21,271 nt of DNA from NCBI GenBank assembly GCA_004560045.1, contig SFWF01000018.1:1-21271 (forward strand). The letters run 5' to 3'. A program made the translations under genes and the position numbers. The first letter of the stretch is position 1, and each line of letters begins with the position of its first letter. Of the stretch, positions 14,774-21,271 are shown one piece after another. Below the pieces are notes generated by a model. The model did not search any database. It was not told where the DNA came from and saw only the letters and a list, made by a program, of their open reading frames with translations. The stretch is from a bacterium. Lineage in GTDB: Bacteria > Bacillota > Clostridia > Oscillospirales > Acutalibacteraceae.

Positions 14774-15568
14774 ATGGAAAAGAAAATATGTCTTAAATGC
14801 TCAACCGAAAACGAAGGAAACTACGTTTTTTGCAAATACTGTGGCGCTATGCTTCCCGTTGTTGACAAACGGTACAACTATCCCCCCGAGGACGAAAATT
14901 CCCGCGAGGAGGTAGCCGAGCCCGAAATTGAGGGAATAAGCCTTAGCGATATGAACCGATACATCGGAAAAAGGCCGCAAAAATTTATTCCGAAGTTTCT
15001 CCGTATGCAGACCTTGGGGCAAAGCAGCTCTTTCTGTGCTCCCGTTTTTATACTCGGCTTATTTTTCGGATTTTTCGGAACGGCCATTTGGTTTTTCTGG
15101 CGAAAAATGTCGAAGCTCGGTTGGCTTTTTGTCGGTCTCGGACTTTTTCTTGAGGGACTTGACATAGTCGTAAACTACAGCGCCTACTGCGCCTACATGG
15201 ACGGATTTTTCGGACTGCTTGGCGACGTTACGAGAAATCCGCAGAAATATGCCGACCCCGGTACGGTAAGCGACTCGGTAAATTCGATCGTTCTCGCCCT
15301 TGAACAAAGCTTTAATCCCGTCATTTCCCTTATTTCGCGCTACGTAGGTCACCTTTCGGTACCCTCGGTAGCAAGTCTTTTCGCCGTATATCTTTATAAG
15401 AAAAAAGCGGTTTCGGATATTAAGAGAATAAATGAATCGACCGACGATATCGCCCTTCGTCAGCAGCTTATCGCAGATAAGGGCGGTTGCTCGGGACTTC
15501 TTATCCTTATTCCCATATTCGCACAATTATTTGCCGTCTTCGGAGCGTTTTTTATATGTGTGCTTTAA
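14774..15568 (+). CDS. Zinc-ribbon membrane protein, relative of the upstream gene
   Basis: The 264-residue protein starts with a zinc ribbon (C6, C9, C20, C23). An acidic linker (37-56) is followed by a short segment (about 57-80) and membrane helices at about 88-108, 113-136, 180-220 and 243-264. The sequence WFFWRKM (106-112) after the first helix parallels WFAYRKM in the upstream protein, so the two are probably distant paralogues, with the RING domain only in the first. AAAGGA precedes the ATG, 9 bases after the upstream stop, and the last 13 bases overlap the HAD gene. The function is unknown. Confidence 0.7.
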   Translation: MEKKICLKCSTENEGNYVFCKYCGAMLPVVDKRYNYPPEDENSREEVAEPEIEGISLSDMNRYIGKRPQKFIPKFLRMQTLGQSSSFCAPVFILGLFFGFFGTAIWFFWRKMSKLGWLFVGLGLFLEGLDIVVNYSAYCAYMDGFFGLLGDVTRNPQKYADPGTVSDSVNSIVLALEQSFNPVISLISRYVGHLSVPSVASLFAVYLYKKKAVSDIKRINESTDDIALRQQLIADKGGCSGLLILIPIFAQLFAVFGAFFICVL

Positions 15569-16245
15569 AAAAATATTCGACCCTTCTTATCGACGCGGAT
15601 AATACCCTTCTCGATTTTAATCTCGCCGAAAGGCTTGCCATAACGGCGGCCTGCGAAAAATTCGGGATAGAGCCCGACGAGAATAGGGCCGAGCTTTATT
15701 CGAACATAAATCTTTCCCTTTGGAAGCGTCACGAAAAGGGCGAGGTAACCAAGGAGGAAATAAAGCTTTTCCGTTTTATGGAATTCATAAAGGCGGTAGG
15801 CTCCTCGGCCGATCCTCGGGAAATGGGAAGGTATTACGAGACTACCCTTGCTACCCAGGGACACCTTTTAGAAGGCGCTGTAGGTTTTTTAAAGAGCATA
15901 CGACCCTATTATAAGACCTATATAGTCACCAACGGCCTTGCGGCAGTTCAGCACAGCCGACTCGAACTCAGCGGGATACTCCCCTATTTCGACGGTGTGT
16001 TTATTTCGGAGGAATACGGCAGTAAGAAGCCCGAAAAGCTTTTTTTCGACCGAATCTGCGAAAAAATCCCCGAAAAGGATAAGAGCCGTATCTGCATCAT
16101 AGGCGACAGTATGTCGTCGGATATTCTTTTCGGCATAAACGCAGGAATAGATACCTGCTACTTTGCGCCAAAGGGCTCTCCCGAGCCCTACTCCCCCACC
16201 CTCAGAGCCGAAAGCTTTGAGGAGCTTATTAAAATTTTTGGCTGA
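15556..16245 (+). CDS. HAD phosphatase, YjjG/YfnB-like
   Basis: The 229-residue haloacid dehalogenase-type phosphatase is of the YjjG family (nucleotide and sugar phosphate clean-up in relatives). Motif I is DADNT (D13, D15), motif II is the VTNG strand, the lysine motif is SKKPEKLFF, and motif III/IV is IIGDSMSSDI. The start is placed at 15556 because MCALKKYSTLLIDADNT gives the normal family N-terminus. An upstream TTG at 15487 would add residues unrelated to the family. The start overlaps the zinc-ribbon gene by 13 bases, with GGAG about 10 bases upstream. Confidence 0.9.
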   Translation: MCALKKYSTLLIDADNTLLDFNLAERLAITAACEKFGIEPDENRAELYSNINLSLWKRHEKGEVTKEEIKLFRFMEFIKAVGSSADPREMGRYYETTLATQGHLLEGAVGFLKSIRPYYKTYIVTNGLAAVQHSRLELSGILPYFDGVFISEEYGSKKPEKLFFDRICEKIPEKDKSRICIIGDSMSSDILFGINAGIDTCYFAPKGSPEPYSPTLRAESFEELIKIFG

Positions 16246-16258
16246 ACGGAAGATCAAA

Positions 16259-16975
16259 ATGGACGATAAGAAAAAGCTTTTACTTAAAAGAATACTCGGC
16301 ATCGCATCTCTAATCATTGTCTTCGGGCTTTCCTGCCTGCTTGCATACTACGTATTATTTAAGTTTTTAGACCTTAAAAGCTCCGAAAGCTTTCAGACCT
16401 TTATCGAGGGCTACGGCTGGAAGGGCTGGATAGTGGCCCTCGGAATTCAGTTTTTGCAGGTCTTCGTCGCCATAATACCCGGCGAATTCGTTGAGGTCGG
16501 AATGGGACTTGCCTTCGGACCGATAGAGGGGGCTATCCTCTGTCTTGCGGGGGTTGCGCTGGCTTCGGCTCTGCTTTTCGTGCTTATTAAAAAATGGGGC
16601 ACAAAGCTTGTAGAGCTTTTTATTGACCCTAAAAAAATCAACGAGCTGCGCTTTATAAACAGCGAGAAAAAGCTTAACACCCTCGTTTTTCTTTTGTTTT
16701 TAATACCCGGAACTCCCAAGGACCTGCTTACCTATATCGTTCCCCTTACCCGAATGAAGCTGTCGGAGTTTTTATGTATAACCCTTATCGCGCGAATACC
16801 CTCGGTAGTTTCCTCCACCGCAGGCGGAGCCCTTTTCGGAAACGGCAACTATATTTCGGGAATAATACTTCTTCTTATAACCGGCCTTATCAGCGTAGGC
16901 GGTATATGCTTATACAACTTTATAATGAAAAAGCGAACCGAAAAAAACGGCGATAAAGAAACCGCAGAGCATTAA
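16259..16975 (+). CDS. VTT-domain (TVP38/TMEM64, DedA-type) membrane protein
   Basis: The 238-residue integral membrane protein has an N-terminal helix (about 11-34), then the VTT signature with re-entrant segments: IIPGEFVEVGMG (72-83), the glycine-rich helix after FGPIEGA (86-92), and FLIPGTPKDLLTY (147-159). Two more helices (about 172-192 and 199-222) precede a Lys-rich tail. The superfamily includes lipid scramblases and DedA polyprenyl- or phospholipid flippases. The start is at 16259, 13 bases after the HAD stop, with a weak GGAAG site. An in-frame TTG at 16238 is an alternative. It is the last gene of the cluster, ending in a terminator. Confidence 0.88.
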   Translation: MDDKKKLLLKRILGIASLIIVFGLSCLLAYYVLFKFLDLKSSESFQTFIEGYGWKGWIVALGIQFLQVFVAIIPGEFVEVGMGLAFGPIEGAILCLAGVALASALLFVLIKKWGTKLVELFIDPKKINELRFINSEKKLNTLVFLLFLIPGTPKDLLTYIVPLTRMKLSEFLCITLIARIPSVVSSTAGGALFGNGNYISGIILLLITGLISVGGICLYNFIMKKRTEKNGDKETAEH

Positions 16976-16989
16976 CACTCTGCGGTTTT
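16959..16989. terminator. Bidirectional terminator overlapping the VTT gene end
   Basis: AAACCGCAGAG (16959-16969) and CTCTGCGGTTT (16978-16988) form a perfect 11-bp stem with an 8-base loop. It includes the last codons and stop of the VTT gene and lies 3 bases from the stop of the convergent YpsA-like gene, so it can serve both. Confidence 0.88.
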
Positions 16990-16991
16990 CT

Positions 16992-17447
16992 TTACAGCTT
17001 GATTATTTTTTTACCCGACTCGGTAATAATAGTTCTCGCCTTTAAGGGAAGCTCGCCGTAGGTTATTATTTCGTCGACCGCTTCGGTCATATAGCGCAGC
17101 CGCTTTTCCTCGGTATCCGACGAATAGCGGGTTTGAAGCAGGGTCTCCTTGTCGCATTTTTCGAGAATATAAAAATAACGGTCGCGGTCGGCCTCGGGGA
17201 AGTCCTTGGCCTGCTCCTCAAAGGGGATAACACATTCGAGGAAGACGGGATATTCCTCTTTAAGGCGAAGTACTGCGGTGGCGGCTAAGGTTTCGACGCC
17301 GAGACTAAGGGAGGACAAAAGCCAAAGCCCCTCGGAGTACCCTTTAAGCAGGTCCTTGATTTTCTCGAAAAGCGCATCGCCTTCGCAGGTATTTTCAAAG
17401 GTTTTAAATTCGGGATCGACAGGGGCAATAACAGCGATTTTTTTCAT
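16992..17447 (-). CDS. YpsA-like SLOG-family protein, degenerate
   Basis: The 151-residue protein aligns by eye along its length with Bacillus YpsA (DUF1273, SLOG/Rossmannoid superfamily): an N-terminal strand, then WLLSSLSLGVETLAA (42-56), RLKEEYP (61-67) and PFEEQAKDF (75-83) with DRDRYFYILEK. In YpsA the second block is SGQLGVE and the first strand ends in TGYKP. Here both nucleotide-loop glycines are replaced (L47 and P9), and the C-terminal part is shorter. It may not bind nucleotide. AAGGAGAG precedes the ATG. Members have been tied to cell division control in Firmicutes, but the role here is unknown. Confidence 0.72.
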   Translation of the reverse strand: MKKIAVIAPVDPEFKTFENTCEGDALFEKIKDLLKGYSEGLWLLSSLSLGVETLAATAVLRLKEEYPVFLECVIPFEEQAKDFPEADRDRYFYILEKCDKETLLQTRYSSDTEEKRLRYMTEAVDEIITYGELPLKARTIITESGKKIIKL

Positions 17448-17488
17448 ATTAAGCTCTCCTTTTGTAATAAAATATATCTTATGGGATC

Positions 17489-17509
17489 ATTCTACCACAA
17501 ACGGTTTGT
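17489..17509 (-). promoter_or_regulatory. Possible -10 and palindrome upstream of the YpsA-like gene
   Basis: On the minus strand, TAGAAT (17489-17494) could be a -10 box. Just upstream, ACAAAC-G-GTTTGT (17497-17509 on plus) is a 13-base palindrome, followed by two CGACAA copies 10 bases apart. No good -35 was found, so the promoter is tentative. Confidence 0.3.
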
Positions 17510-17562
17510 CGAAACTTGTCGCAATCGGTCGGGTTTGAAAATTTTTTTGATTTTTTTAACAT

Positions 17563-18288
17563 TTAATGCTCTTCGCCGTCGGTTTTACCCGAAATATGCT
17601 TAATAGCCTCGGCAGCAAGAATAAGTCCTGCGGCGGCAGGGACGAAAATCGCGCTTGCGGGGGCGGGGCGGTTTCCCTTAAGCTCCCCCGTAGGCTCGGC
17701 GCAGAAGGGCTTTTCGTCCGACCATACTACGGGCAGGTCGGTTATTCCTCTGCTTTTAAGCTCCTTACGCATAACACGGGCTAAGGGACAACCCTCGGTT
17801 TTCGAGATATCCGAGACCCTGAGGGCGGTTATATCAAGCTTATTTCCCGTTCCCATACAGCTTATTACTGGCACGCCCGCCGCTTTTGCTTTAGCGATTA
17901 TTTCGAGCTTTCCCGTAACCGTATCCACCGCATCGATAACGTAGTCGAAAAGGGTCATATCTATCTTATCCGAGCTATCGGGAAGAAAGAAAAGCTTATG
18001 CGGAATTATTTTCACGTCTTTCGAAATGACCTCGGCTCTTTTAATTGCGGCCACGGTCTTATCGGTACCGATAAGGTCGGCGGTAGCCAGAAGCTGACGG
18101 TTTAGATTGCTTTCGGAAAGGGTATCGTGGTCGAAAACGTCTATCTGACCGACTCCGCTTCGAACCAGAGCCTCAAAGGCGGCCGAGCCGACTCCGCCAA
18201 GTCCGAAAAGGGCCACGCGGGAGCTTTTCAGCCTTTTCATAGCGTCTTTACCGAGCATTGCCTCGGTACGGCAAAAAATATCATTCAT
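17563..18288 (-). CDS. tcdA: tRNA threonylcarbamoyladenosine dehydratase TcdA (ThiF/E1-like)
   Basis: This ATP-dependent E1-like enzyme cyclises t6A37 of tRNA to ct6A. The 241-residue protein has the ATP loop GLGGVGS (29-35), DVFDHDTLSESNLNRQ (50-65) and DYVIDAVDTVTGK (115-127). It also has the family-specific CPLARVMRKELKSRGI block and a C-terminal PASAIFVPAAAGLILA. It follows nth with no gap, the start directly after the nth stop (TAAATG). No clear terminator follows, so read-through into the YpsA-like gene is possible. Confidence 0.93.
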   Translation of the reverse strand: MNDIFCRTEAMLGKDAMKRLKSSRVALFGLGGVGSAAFEALVRSGVGQIDVFDHDTLSESNLNRQLLATADLIGTDKTVAAIKRAEVISKDVKIIPHKLFFLPDSSDKIDMTLFDYVIDAVDTVTGKLEIIAKAKAAGVPVISCMGTGNKLDITALRVSDISKTEGCPLARVMRKELKSRGITDLPVVWSDEKPFCAEPTGELKGNRPAPASAIFVPAAAGLILAAEAIKHISGKTDGEEH

Positions 18289-18921
18289 TTATTTTACGTT
18301 TACCTTTTTACAAATATCGTTTAGCACGCAGTTTTCACAGTAGGCCTTTCTTGCGGTGCAGACGGCTCTTCCGTGAAGGACGGTGCGGTGACAAAAGTCG
18401 TTTGATTCCTCTGGGGGAAGAAGCTTTTTAAGCTCGGTTTCAACCTTAAAGGGCTCCTTACTTACGGTAAGTCCTATTCGGTTTACTATCCTTATAAAAT
18501 GTGTATCAGTAACTACGGCCGGCTTTTTGTAGACGTCTCCCAAAACCAGATTTGCCGTTTTTCGGCCGACTCCGGGTAGGGTCAGAAGCTCCTCTATGGT
18601 ATCGGGGACCCTTCCGCCGAAATTCTCGGTTATTCCCTTTCCGATTCCGATAAGATCCTTTGCCTTTGTTTTATAAAGACCGCAGGTTTTTATAAGCTCC
18701 TCGACCTCGCCGAGCTCGGCCTTCGCAAAGGCCTCGGCGGTGGGAAATCTCTTGAAAAGATCAGGGGTTACGATATTTACCCTGGCATCGGTACACTGCG
18801 CCGAAAGGCGGGTAGCTATAAGAAGCTGAAAGGGGTCGCTGTAGTTTAAAGAGCATAAAGCGTCTGGATATTCGGCCTTAAGCCGCTCTACCGACATAGC
18901 TGCAAGTTGTTTTTTAGTCAT
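18289..18921 (-). CDS. nth: Endonuclease III
   Basis: This bifunctional DNA glycosylase/AP lyase removes oxidised pyrimidines in base excision repair. The 210-residue length is normal. The helix-hairpin-helix LPGVGRKTA (115-123) holds the catalytic K121, and the catalytic D139 is in VVTDTHFIRI. The [4Fe-4S] motif C188-x6-C195-x2-C198-x5-C204 is complete. Its ATG shares a base with the stop of the PTS IIC-like gene (TAATG), so it is translated from that gene's transcript. Confidence 0.97.
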   Translation of the reverse strand: MTKKQLAAMSVERLKAEYPDALCSLNYSDPFQLLIATRLSAQCTDARVNIVTPDLFKRFPTAEAFAKAELGEVEELIKTCGLYKTKAKDLIGIGKGITENFGGRVPDTIEELLTLPGVGRKTANLVLGDVYKKPAVVTDTHFIRIVNRIGLTVSKEPFKVETELKKLLPPEESNDFCHRTVLHGRAVCTARKAYCENCVLNDICKKVNVK

Positions 18922-19955
18922 TATACAGTAAGCCTCATATCGCCTTTTTTGATCCAGCCGATCTTACGCATAGCCTCACTAATACCAAGGGCAAGCACGG
19001 CGGGAAGAATTATATGCATGATAGCGATCTCGGTCACAACCACTACGGGATCGGTTCCGCCGCCTACCATGGTAAAGTAGGTTTCGATCTGACCCACGAG
19101 GCCTGAGGTTCCCATACCCGAGCCGATCGGAGAGCAGGTCATTTTAAGAAGCGCCGAAGAGACGGGTCCGAGAATCGCGCTTGAGATTATGGCAGGCATC
19201 CAGATAAGGGGTCGACAGACGATGTTGGGCATCTGAATCATAGAGGTTCCTATTCCCTGAGAAACGAGACCGCTCCATTTATTCTCTCTGAAGGAGGCTA
19301 CGGCAAAGCCGATCATATTGCAGCAGCAGCCCATTACGGCGGCACCTGCCGCAACCCCTGTAAGGCCTAAGGATACACCGATAGCGGCCGAAGAGATCGG
19401 AAGAGTAAGGCAGATTCCCATAACCACCGAAACGATCATACCGCCGATGATGGGGCTTGCCTCGACGTTCTGATTAACGATGCTTCCGATCCAGCTCATA
19501 AGCTGGGAGATAGGAGGGCCGATAAGGAAGGCGGCTACGCTTCCCGAAAGTATTGAAACAAGAGGGGTTACGATAATATCGGCCTTGGTTTTTCCGGATA
19601 CGAGGGAGCCTACCTCTATAGCAACGTAGGCGGCCACAAAGGCGCCGAGGGGCTCGCCCGGCTTCCCTGCCGCGAAGGAGGCAAGGTTGGTAAATGCGCC
19701 CACAAGGCCCACAACCGCGGCAGATACGGTAACGAGAGGAGAAGCACCCAGCTTGCAGGCTACTCCGACACCGATTCCCGCACCCGTCAGGGTTTTAGCC
19801 AAGGAAGCAATATGAACGAGATATGAGCCGACGGTACCGCCTATCATACCACCGACCTGACCGATGATGGTTCCGATAATAAGGGTAGCAAAAAGACCCG
19901 AGGCCATACCCGAAAGGCCGTCGATAAATACTCGCGACAAGTATTTTTTTATCAT
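18921..19955 (-). CDS. PTS IIC-like membrane transporter (PTS_EIIC_2 family)
   Basis: The 344-residue polytopic membrane protein has about eight to ten glycine-rich hydrophobic segments. Features include IIGTIIGQVGGMIGG near 26-40, LGASPLVTVSAAVVG (69-83), LTLPISSAAIGVSLGLTG (183-200) and a C-terminal PAVLALGISEAMRKIGW. This matches the stand-alone PTS_EIIC_2 family (pfam13303). No IIA or IIB domain is fused or adjacent, so coupling to the phosphotransferase chain is uncertain. The start has AGAAAGGAAG upstream. It is the first gene of a unit with nth and tcdA. The substrate is unknown. Confidence 0.85.
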   Translation of the reverse strand: MIKKYLSRVFIDGLSGMASGLFATLIIGTIIGQVGGMIGGTVGSYLVHIASLAKTLTGAGIGVGVACKLGASPLVTVSAAVVGLVGAFTNLASFAAGKPGEPLGAFVAAYVAIEVGSLVSGKTKADIIVTPLVSILSGSVAAFLIGPPISQLMSWIGSIVNQNVEASPIIGGMIVSVVMGICLTLPISSAAIGVSLGLTGVAAGAAVMGCCCNMIGFAVASFRENKWSGLVSQGIGTSMIQMPNIVCRPLIWMPAIISSAILGPVSSALLKMTCSPIGSGMGTSGLVGQIETYFTMVGGGTDPVVVVTEIAIMHIILPAVLALGISEAMRKIGWIKKGDMRLTV

Positions 19956-19986
19956 AGGACATCTTCCTTTCTTAAAATATGAGAAT

Positions 19987-20015
19987 ATAATATCACTTTT
20001 TGCTCAAAAAAACAA
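19987..20015 (-). promoter_or_regulatory. Probable promoter of the PTS IIC-nth-tcdA unit
   Basis: On the minus strand, TTGTTT (20010-20015) and TATTAT (19987-19992) are 17 bases apart. The -35 is weak and the position relative to the start at 19955 is suitable. It is divergent from the histidine phosphatase promoter. Confidence 0.45.
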
Positions 20016-20024
20016 TATACCAAG

Positions 20025-20053
20025 TTGAAAAAGGCGGAAATTTAGTATATAAT
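20025..20053 (+). promoter_or_regulatory. Promoter of the histidine phosphatase-ruvX unit
   Basis: TTGAAA (20025-20030) and TATAAT (20048-20053) are spaced by 17 bases. The start would be near 20060, so the mRNA begins almost at the GAGGTGA ribosome site (20062-20068), with a very short leader. Confidence 0.82.
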
Positions 20054-20072
20054 CTTAGCATGAGGTGATTTT

Positions 20073-20732
20073 TTGGTTAAGATCTATTTTATACGTCACT
20101 GTGAGGCCGAGGGAAATAAGGCTAAGATATTTCAGGGCTCCACCGACTGTGATATAAGCGAGAAGGGCAAAAAGCAGCTTGTATATTTAAAAAAGCGTTT
20201 TGAAAATATTAGTATAGACAAGGCTATCGCAAGTCCCTTAAAAAGAGCCTATAAAACCGCCCTTGCCGCCGTTGACGGAAAAGGACTTGAGGTTATTGCC
20301 GACCCCGATTTTACCGAGATACACGGCGGCGTTGTCGAGGGAATGACCTTTAAAAAGATATTCGCCGATCACGCCGAGCTCGAAAGGATATGGCAGGAGG
20401 AGCCGCAGAATTTTGCCCCCGATCAGGGAGAACCTATGCGTAAGGTCTACGAGCGGGCAAAGATGGCTATCCACAAGGTTGCAGAGGATCCCGAAAACGA
20501 AGGAAAAACGGTGCTTATAGCCTCCCACGGAGCGTTTATCAAATGTCTTATGTGCTATCTCGTTTTTGGTGACGTTGAGCGGCTTATCGAGATGCCCTGG
20601 GCCAATAATACCGCCGTCGCTTATATCGAATACGAAAAGGGAAAATTCGAGGTAAAATACTATAACGACGACTCCCATATTCCTTCCGATTTTTCCACCG
20701 ACGTTGAAAAGCTTTGGGAAAGCGAGGAATAA
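20073..20732 (+). CDS. Histidine phosphatase family protein (phosphoglycerate mutase-like)
   Basis: The 219-residue enzyme uses a phospho-histidine intermediate. The catalytic RHG motif appears as FIRHCEAEGN (R8, H9). Further phosphate-pocket residues are R58 (SPLKRAYKTA), E82 (FTEIHGG) and the second histidine H152 (ASHGAFIKC). The substrate may be a phosphoglycerate, a sugar phosphate or a cofactor phosphate (alpha-ribazole and others) and is not determined. The start is TTG at 20073, chosen because the family N-terminus begins VKIYFIRH and GAGGTGA ends 4 bases before. It is followed 3 bases later by ruvX. Confidence 0.9.
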   Translation: MVKIYFIRHCEAEGNKAKIFQGSTDCDISEKGKKQLVYLKKRFENISIDKAIASPLKRAYKTALAAVDGKGLEVIADPDFTEIHGGVVEGMTFKKIFADHAELERIWQEEPQNFAPDQGEPMRKVYERAKMAIHKVAEDPENEGKTVLIASHGAFIKCLMCYLVFGDVERLIEMPWANNTAVAYIEYEKGKFEVKYYNDDSHIPSDFSTDVEKLWESEE

Positions 20733-20735
20733 AGA

Positions 20736-21158
20736 ATGATAATTATGTCGGTCGATCTCGGCAAGGCAAGAACGGGTATCGCAGTCAGCGACAAGGGCGA
20801 AGGCTTCGCCTTTCCAAACTGCGTTATAACCGAATATAACGAGGAAAAATTAGTAATGAAGGTTGCCGAAAAGGCAAAAGAGCTTGGAGCAGAGCTTATC
20901 GTAGCGGGGCTTCCGAAAAATATGGACGGAAGCGAAGGCTTCAGAGCCGAGGAATGTCGCGCCGCCGCCAAAAAAATCGCCGAGGCTTCGGGGATAGAGG
21001 TTGTTATGTGGGACGAGCGCTGTACCACCGTTTCAGCCCATACCGTTCTTAATATGAACGATACCCGCGGCAAAAAGCGCAAGCAGACTGTCGATGCCGT
21101 TGCGGCGGTTATGATCTTAGAAGATTTTCTCACCTTCCGTAAAAATCAGAAAAAATAA
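20736..21158 (+). CDS. ruvX: Holliday junction resolvase-like RuvX (YqgF)
   Basis: This 140-residue RNase H-fold nuclease of the YqgF/RuvX family acts in Holliday junction resolution and/or pre-16S rRNA 5' maturation. The acidic residues are D7 (SVDLGKARTG), E94 (WDERCTT) and D120 (KQTVDAVAA), and the family block GLPKNMDGSEG is at 58-68. GAGGAA precedes the ATG by 6 bases. Confidence 0.95.
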   Translation: MIIMSVDLGKARTGIAVSDKGEGFAFPNCVITEYNEEKLVMKVAEKAKELGAELIVAGLPKNMDGSEGFRAEECRAAAKKIAEASGIEVVMWDERCTTVSAHTVLNMNDTRGKKRKQTVDAVAAVMILEDFLTFRKNQKK

Positions 21159-21271
21159 ATTTACCCCTTTTGTGTTATGATACAATAGATAGGTAACAGT
21201 AAAAATAGAAAAAACAACTCAAATGTGTTAAGATGAAAGTAACCACACTAAACATCGGCACAAAGGAGTTG
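21159..21271 (+). promoter_or_regulatory. Leader of a gene starting beyond the window
   Basis: An extended -10 (TGTTATGAT at 21173-21181, overlapping TACAAT at 21181-21186) lacks a good -35. The window ends just after AAAGGAG (21262-21268), a strong ribosome site, so the next plus-strand gene should begin within about 10 bases of the edge. No terminator follows ruvX. Confidence 0.45.

Noticed and set aside
15487..15555. Longer HAD protein starting at TTG 15487.
   Set aside because: The added residues overlap the zinc-ribbon gene deeply and do not match the family, which begins just before the DxD motif.
16163..16258. Longer VTT protein starting inside the HAD gene.
   Set aside because: The extra residues are proline-rich frame-shifted HAD coding sequence, and the ATG at 16259 gives the normal membrane N-terminus.

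Overview
The window looks like chromosomal DNA of a Gram-positive, low-to-medium GC Clostridia-type bacterium, probably an uncultured gut or rumen lineage (order-level placement is inference). The evidence is the rpmH-rnpA-yidD-yidC-jag operon, the SRP RNA-dnaX-ybaB-recR order, Firmicutes-type families (DUF896, a YpsA-like SLOG protein, a YtqA-like radical SAM enzyme), strong GGAGG ribosome sites, sigma-A-type promoters and frequent TTG starts. Most genes are housekeeping. No tRNA, rRNA, CRISPR array, transposase, phage gene or toxin-antitoxin pair was found.

Layout. 1-397 holds no credible gene. It is packed with small hairpins, tandem heptamers and a terminator. 399-3042 (minus) is jag, yidC, yidD, rnpA and rpmH, which serve ribosome assembly, tRNA maturation and membrane insertion, read from a consensus promoter at 3116-3145. 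Divergent from it, 3236-6972 (plus) is a tight three-gene operon: an FAD-dependent oxidoreductase, a YtqA/TIGR01212 radical SAM enzyme and a DUF4091/GH123-like protein. A bidirectional terminator at 7014-7043 separates this from a convergent 646-residue glycosidase-like gene with its own promoter. 9087-12903 (minus) is dnaX, ybaB, recR, a DUF896 gene and a D-2-hydroxyacid dehydrogenase, preceded by the SRP RNA.

13299-16975 (plus) is a compact cluster of a NUDIX hydrolase, a RING-finger/zinc-ribbon membrane protein, a second zinc-ribbon membrane protein, a YjjG-like HAD phosphatase and a VTT (TVP38/DedA-type) membrane protein. It is the least conventional gene set here and the best candidate for an undescribed membrane-associated system. 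16992-19955 (minus) carries a YpsA-like protein, tcdA, nth and an orphan PTS IIC-like transporter. 20073-21158 (plus) carries a histidine phosphatase and ruvX, and the window ends in the leader of another gene.

Other points of interest are a possible pseudoknot in the hairpin array at the left edge, the separation of the rpmH operon from dnaA and mnmE, a YidC with Asn where the groove arginine is expected, and a YpsA-like protein without its glycines.
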